DNA of 64,000 nt from Candidatus Melainabacteria bacterium (GTDB taxonomy: Bacteria > Cyanobacteriota > Vampirovibrionia > Obscuribacterales > Obscuribacteraceae), in NCBI GenBank assembly GCA_003963305.1, contig RXJR01000031.1:124001-188000 (forward strand). The letters are read 5' to 3'. The notes under the pieces were generated by a model. It had not been told where the DNA came from. It saw only the letters and a program-made list of their open reading frames with translations, and searched no databases. Both the position numbers and the translations under genes were made by a program. Of this stretch, positions 60,176 through 64,000 are shown one piece after another; within the stretch, counting starts at the first letter, position 1, and every line of letters begins with the position of its first letter.

Positions 60176-62023
60176 ATGCTCACGAATCATCCAATACTAC
60201 GAGGTGTTCTCAAGGCCCTCCCCATGATTTTGATTGTGAGCCTGGCTTGCACGCTGGCGCACAAGATCGGCGCCCTGAATGGGCTGGCCGACCCGGCCAT
60301 CGACGCCTTCTCTCGCCTGCGTCCTATCGCCCCCGAACATGTATTCGTCGTCGCTATAGATGAATCTGATTTTGAAGACAAAAACTTATTCAACTGGAAA
60401 CTATCGCCGGAAGCATTGCAAAAGGTAATCTCCGCTATTGCAGATGCTCATCCGCGCCAGATTGTAGTCGATCTCGATACATCCAAAGAAGAATTCAAAT
60501 CCTTGCTCAATTTCAAAACAGACGTACCAATCGTCTGGGCTGCCGTGCCTGCAAAAGGTCCAGGCGATCAAGAACAAGAGCAAACACTCTATGCCCTGGG
60601 CACACCGATCGAGAAGATAAACCCAAAGGTAGCTTTGGGCGTAGCCGCACTTCGAGAAGATCCCGACGGAGTGGTGCGGCATTACTTGAGACGATTGTAC
60701 AGCCGCTCAGGTCGCACTCATCGCGAACTCGACAGCCTGCCGTGGGCTGCTTTAAAAGCCACCGGCGCTCCCATGCGCAGCCCCGACGCAAACGAAATAA
60801 TGCTGCGTTTCATCAAGCGCTCTCGTCCCGTGCACTCGGTAAAAATGAATGCTGAATATGAGCGCGAGAATCTGAACTTTGCTTCTGTTCCTACCATAGA
60901 TGCCGAGATGAACTGTAATTCAGTGCTGAAATTACACGATACGGAAGATTGGAAATCATTTTTCAATGGTGGTGATGCAAAAATCGTTGTTCTGGGGGGC
61001 ACATATCACGCGCCCACAGACACGTACATAACGCCGCTCGGGAGGTTGCCCGGGGTTCTTATCAATGCCTCGATCATTGAAACTGAAATGCAGCAGGTGG
61101 GTTTGGTCCCCTCCAGCGAAACTTTCCTATTCCTTATAGAGGTAATGGTAGGAATTCTTCTGGCATTTATAAATACAAAATTTTCAAGCATCGACAGCAA
61201 AGTGCCTCTGGCGAGCACGATACTGTTGCTGGTGCTGCTGGGTGCGACAAGCTGGGCATCTTTCACCTCATTTTCTATGTGGTTTGATTTCATCCCTGTG
61301 GTGCTGGCTATACAGGGATACTTCATCTACGAGCATATGCGCGAGTTTCGACGGCGCACAATGGAACTCTTGAATGCAGAGAAGAAATTAGTGCGTGCAG
61401 TCGATGTAGGCACCGAGCGCGAGCGGCGAAGAATTGCAGAAGAGTTGCACGATGATACCAGTTCACTTTTCAGACAAGCATCGATGTCCATCTCAAGAGT
61501 ATTGCAAGATCAGGCAGGTGCCGAAAAGCACGTCAAGCAAGCAGTCGAGTTGCTGACGGAGGCGCAAAGAAATGTCAGAGAGATAACTCAGGATCTGTAT
61601 CCGGCGCAATTTGAAAAGTTCACCATGATCGAAAATATGGAACGCCTCGTTAAGCGGGCCGAGGTAGCGAAGTTAGAAGCGGAATTGAATGATGAGTCAG
61701 ATGGACGCATAAATGATTTGAAAGAGACGAACAGACTGGCTGTCTACCGGATTACGCAAGAAGCGCTTACAAACATCATCAAACATTCGAAAGCAACTAA
61801 CGTAAAACTGACTTTGAAGAAACAAGACGCGAACCTGACCTTGACTATTTCAGATGACGGTCAGGGACTGGGAGCCGGTCGAGAAGATTCACGCGGGCTG
61901 GAAACAATGAGAAGCCGAGCTACGCTTATCGGCGGAGAAATTCAGTGGAAGTCTCCATCAACTATTTTCGAAGGCAAAGGAACGGATGTCGTGTTGACCA
62001 TACCGGCGAATTCCTTCAACTGA
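60176..62023 (+). CDS. CHASE2-domain sensor histidine kinase (HisKA_3 type)
   Basis: 615 residues. One N-terminal membrane helix (LKALPMILIVSLACTLAHKIG), a CHASE2 extracytoplasmic sensor (~40-300: AIDAFSRLRPIAPEHVFVVAIDES ... GTYHAPTDTYITPLGRLPGVLINASIIE), three further helices (~320-395), then a HisKA_3 dimerisation domain with H425 in ERRRIAEELHDD, and a HATPase domain (N box QEALTNIIKHSKA, G box ISDDGQGLG). This kinase class pairs with NarL-type regulators, matching the divergent gene. ATG 60176 is chosen because the upstream GTG (60125) overlaps the -10 box. Confidence 0.9.
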   Translation: MLTNHPILRGVLKALPMILIVSLACTLAHKIGALNGLADPAIDAFSRLRPIAPEHVFVVAIDESDFEDKNLFNWKLSPEALQKVISAIADAHPRQIVVDLDTSKEEFKSLLNFKTDVPIVWAAVPAKGPGDQEQEQTLYALGTPIEKINPKVALGVAALREDPDGVVRHYLRRLYSRSGRTHRELDSLPWAALKATGAPMRSPDANEIMLRFIKRSRPVHSVKMNAEYERENLNFASVPTIDAEMNCNSVLKLHDTEDWKSFFNGGDAKIVVLGGTYHAPTDTYITPLGRLPGVLINASIIETEMQQVGLVPSSETFLFLIEVMVGILLAFINTKFSSIDSKVPLASTILLLVLLGATSWASFTSFSMWFDFIPVVLAIQGYFIYEHMREFRRRTMELLNAEKKLVRAVDVGTERERRRIAEELHDDTSSLFRQASMSISRVLQDQAGAEKHVKQAVELLTEAQRNVREITQDLYPAQFEKFTMIENMERLVKRAEVAKLEAELNDESDGRINDLKETNRLAVYRITQEALTNIIKHSKATNVKLTLKKQDANLTLTISDDGQGLGAGREDSRGLETMRSRATLIGGEIQWKSPSTIFEGKGTDVVLTIPANSFN

Positions 62024-62079
62024 CGCAGCTCTATCTTGAATTAACATCCGATCGCCGCTTCATGAATCGCATCGGTCAA

Positions 62080-63024
62080 CTATTTCTTTCTGTTTGGTAT
62101 TGAGATTTTTGGATAATCAGAGCCGGGTGCTTTAGTCTGCGCCAAAAGGAAAGCTCGTACTAAATCAGTTCGAGTGCTCGCCTTGCTATCGCTCCAGGCT
62201 TCAATCTTCTTCAGCAAGATTTGCAGGTTGGCTTTGTGCACCTCGTAATTAGCAGCCGTCGCGACTTCTACGATTGCAACGCCCAGAGCTGACCAATCAA
62301 CATTCGAAGCGGAAGGACCAGCAAGAATCTTGAACGTGAAAAGACCTGGACTGACAGACCGAACTTTTGTCGCCGTCAAAGGATCAGCAATTGCTGAAGC
62401 ACCACTTTTTTCCAGTTTGAACTTTACTGAACTGGCGTCAACTTCTTTGCCATCAACGAACTCAGTCAGTGACACTTGATACTTTCCATCCGGCAGCCTG
62501 GCCATGACATCACCAAAATCAAAATTTGCAGACGCAGATGAACCAGCCCCCGCCGGCAGACAGACAACAGCGTCAGTAAGCGCGACAGAACCATTAACAT
62601 CCCTGCTCGCGGGAAAGATCCAGCCGCCATAGTTAGAAATAAACGGCAGAAATTGAGACCACCAATCATCGACCTGTTCAACTTCATTCAGCAGAAATGG
62701 CTCGCCGATTTTATGATTTCCGGGACAGACCGCCGTCGTATTATTGACGCACACAACCGTCAAGGAGCCCTCTTTACTGACACGAACGGGACGCTCATTC
62801 TCATAAACTGAGACCCCTCTGCGTTTGACGGGGCGCTTCTGTTTAGGGCTCTCAAGCACCCAGTCACCGCTATACGCAGCTACAAGCCCAACTCGCTTGC
62901 CCACCTGTGGCAGATTCGACTTGACCGAGGCAAAGGGAGCGGAAAATGTCGGAAGACCAGGCAGCGCTTGCAATGTAGTAATTGAAAGCGTAGCTGCCAG
63001 TAAAAGAGTTCTAGCCCGGTTCAT
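62080..63024 (-). CDS. Secreted protein of unknown function
   Basis: About 314 residues. Signal peptide (ARTLLLAATLSITTLQALPGLPTFSAP). Beta-rich body: GVSVYENERPVRVSKEGSLTVV (a FecR-like pattern), VCVNNTTAVCPGNHKIGEPF with two Cys, WWSQFLPFI, then a C-terminal helix (YEVHKANLQILLKKIEAW). ATG 63024 gives a normal signal peptide; ATG 63096 would add 24 residues. Convergent with the kinase gene. No family name assigned. Confidence 0.65.
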   Translation of the reverse strand: MNRARTLLLAATLSITTLQALPGLPTFSAPFASVKSNLPQVGKRVGLVAAYSGDWVLESPKQKRPVKRRGVSVYENERPVRVSKEGSLTVVCVNNTTAVCPGNHKIGEPFLLNEVEQVDDWWSQFLPFISNYGGWIFPASRDVNGSVALTDAVVCLPAGAGSSASANFDFGDVMARLPDGKYQVSLTEFVDGKEVDASSVKFKLEKSGASAIADPLTATKVRSVSPGLFTFKILAGPSASNVDWSALGVAIVEVATAANYEVHKANLQILLKKIEAWSDSKASTRTDLVRAFLLAQTKAPGSDYPKISIPNRKK

Positions 63025-63446
63025 AAAAATCAAACGAAAAAGTCTCGCAATATTTAGAAACGAAAGAAATCCGCGACCACTTGATTTACGTTGCATCCAA
63101 ACAGAGTTTCCGCATCGTACAGAAATTCTATCCCACTGGCGAAAACATGCTCACCCGCAAGCGCTTGACAAAACCCTCAAAATGCCGCTAGTTGTCGCTC
63201 TTGACCACAATCGAAATTGACACCGAGAATATTAACTGGTGCAAGAACAGATTTTAAGATCTTTCCGATTCGAAGTGATATTGTGGACTTCCAGATTTTT
63301 TCCGGAACGGTGTCCCCGGTATCCAAGCGCCAAATTTCTTGCCCGTATAAAATTTGAATTCATTGGAGTCAAGTTTTTTTCGGCGCAATTGTCACTATTT
63401 TTGATCTAGCCGTCACGTCGATCAGAGATCCTGTTTGGAGTAATAA
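63025..63446. other. Divergent intergenic region, no gene seen
   Basis: Start regions of the secreted protein gene (minus) and the caspase gene (plus). AT-rich from 63340. I found no operator, repeat or clear promoter. Confidence 0.4.
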
Positions 63447-64000
63447 ATGAATTCAGGTAAGTACCAGTCAGTCAAGAAACGCACACTCGCTTCAGTAGCA
63501 GCAGGGGCGCTCTTTCTGCTCTCAAATACTTTTCCACTCGCTGCACAGAGCGACGACTCTTCGTCAACGGGATCTGGTGCAGCGAATTCAGCCGCATCAA
63601 CAGCCGCGAAAAGCGCAGGTGGCAACTATGCACTGCTGATTGCGATTGATGACTACATTTCACCGAATATCAATAAACTGAATGGCTGCAACAAAGACAT
63701 TCATGACATAACCGAAGTGCTGGCAAAGAACGGCTGGCCAAAAGATGCAGAGCACATCAAAGTCCTGTCTAATCATGACGCAACCAAACAGGCAATCATC
63801 GACAACTTCAGAACGCAGCTCGTCGAAAATGCCAAAAAGCATCCCGATGCATTCTTCTACTTCCAGTACAGCGGTCACGGCTCTAGATGGAAAGACGCAA
63901 CCAACGGTGATGAAGATGGATTTGACGAAACAATCGTGCCGGCAGACTCACGAACGCCTGACCATTACGACTTGATCGATAAAGAGATCGCCCCCCTGAT
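63447..64000 (+). CDS. Secreted caspase-fold protease (orthocaspase-like), 3' end outside window
   Basis: 184 residues are visible. Signal peptide (RTLASVAAGALFLLSNTFPLAAQ), Ser/Ala-rich linker (~35-58), then a peptidase C14 domain: YALLIAIDDYISPNINKLNGC, NKDIHDITEVLAKNGWP, and catalytic H144 in FYFQYSGHGS. The Asp-rich DGDEDGFDETIVP-like segment (NGDEDGFDETI) fits Ca-dependent orthocaspases. The catalytic Cys should lie just past the window end. GGAG precedes ATG. Confidence 0.88.
   Translation, partial: MNSGKYQSVKKRTLASVAAGALFLLSNTFPLAAQSDDSSSTGSGAANSAASTAAKSAGGNYALLIAIDDYISPNINKLNGCNKDIHDITEVLAKNGWPKDAEHIKVLSNHDATKQAIIDNFRTQLVENAKKHPDAFFYFQYSGHGSRWKDATNGDEDGFDETIVPADSRTPDHYDLIDKEIAPL

Overview
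The window looks like chromosome of a Gram-negative-type bacterium of moderate GC. Many N-terminal signal peptides, a very large number of secreted or periplasmic TPR and Sel1-repeat proteins, a CHASE2-type sensor kinase, a caspase-fold protease, DUF3142 and low-complexity secreted proteins together recall the non-photosynthetic cyanobacterial sister lineages (Melainabacteria/Vampirovibrionia, for example Obscuribacterales). This placement is an inference from gene content; no rRNA or marker gene is present. I saw no tRNA, CRISPR array, transposase or prophage.

Layout. 0-6.8 kb: the end of a heavy-metal RND pump, an OmpR-type regulator, a fasciclin protein, and a three-gene operon of bufferin type (Cys-bearing secreted peptide, a fused DUF692 MNIO enzyme plus DUF2063 partner, and a secreted protein with a copper-monooxygenase-like C-terminal domain). 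6.8-22.6 kb: mixed metabolic and envelope genes (prolyl oligopeptidase with TPRs, HAD phosphatase fused to a P-loop ATPase, NADAR protein, lysozyme-like protein, DUF3142 pair, molybdopterin oxidoreductase, GH3 glucosidase, bacterioferritin, potassium channel). 22.7-38.6 kb: lineage-specific large proteins, a CPA2 antiporter with USP domains, a hydrolase-TPR-thioredoxin fusion, and Sel1 and TPR proteins. 38.9-43.0 kb: a tightly overlapping five-gene lipid-type operon (His-rich membrane protein, KAS III ketosynthase, haem-oxygenase-like diiron oxidase, unknown protein, desaturase). 43-58.9 kb: secreted TPR and Sel1 proteins, two proteases and two tiny membrane proteins. 59-64 kb: a divergent NarL-type regulator and CHASE2 sensor kinase, a secreted unknown, and the start of a caspase-like protease.

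Two unexplained signals stand out. First, the palindrome TGACG-N4-CGTCA occurs perfectly seven times, always in intergenic DNA 67-110 nt before a start codon, between 46.8 and 60.1 kb, with two degenerate copies at 35.3 and 47.3 kb. It precedes TPR and Sel1 genes, two small membrane proteins, and the divergent kinase/regulator pair, so it looks like one regulon, possibly controlled by that pair. Second, between 59.02 and 59.21 kb three consecutive hairpins have unrelated stems but almost the same 12-nt loop, containing CCTCCTC (anti-Shine-Dalgarno-like), and end in a strong terminator. This looks like an undescribed small RNA or structured 3' UTR.

All family assignments are from reading the translations by eye; no database search was run.
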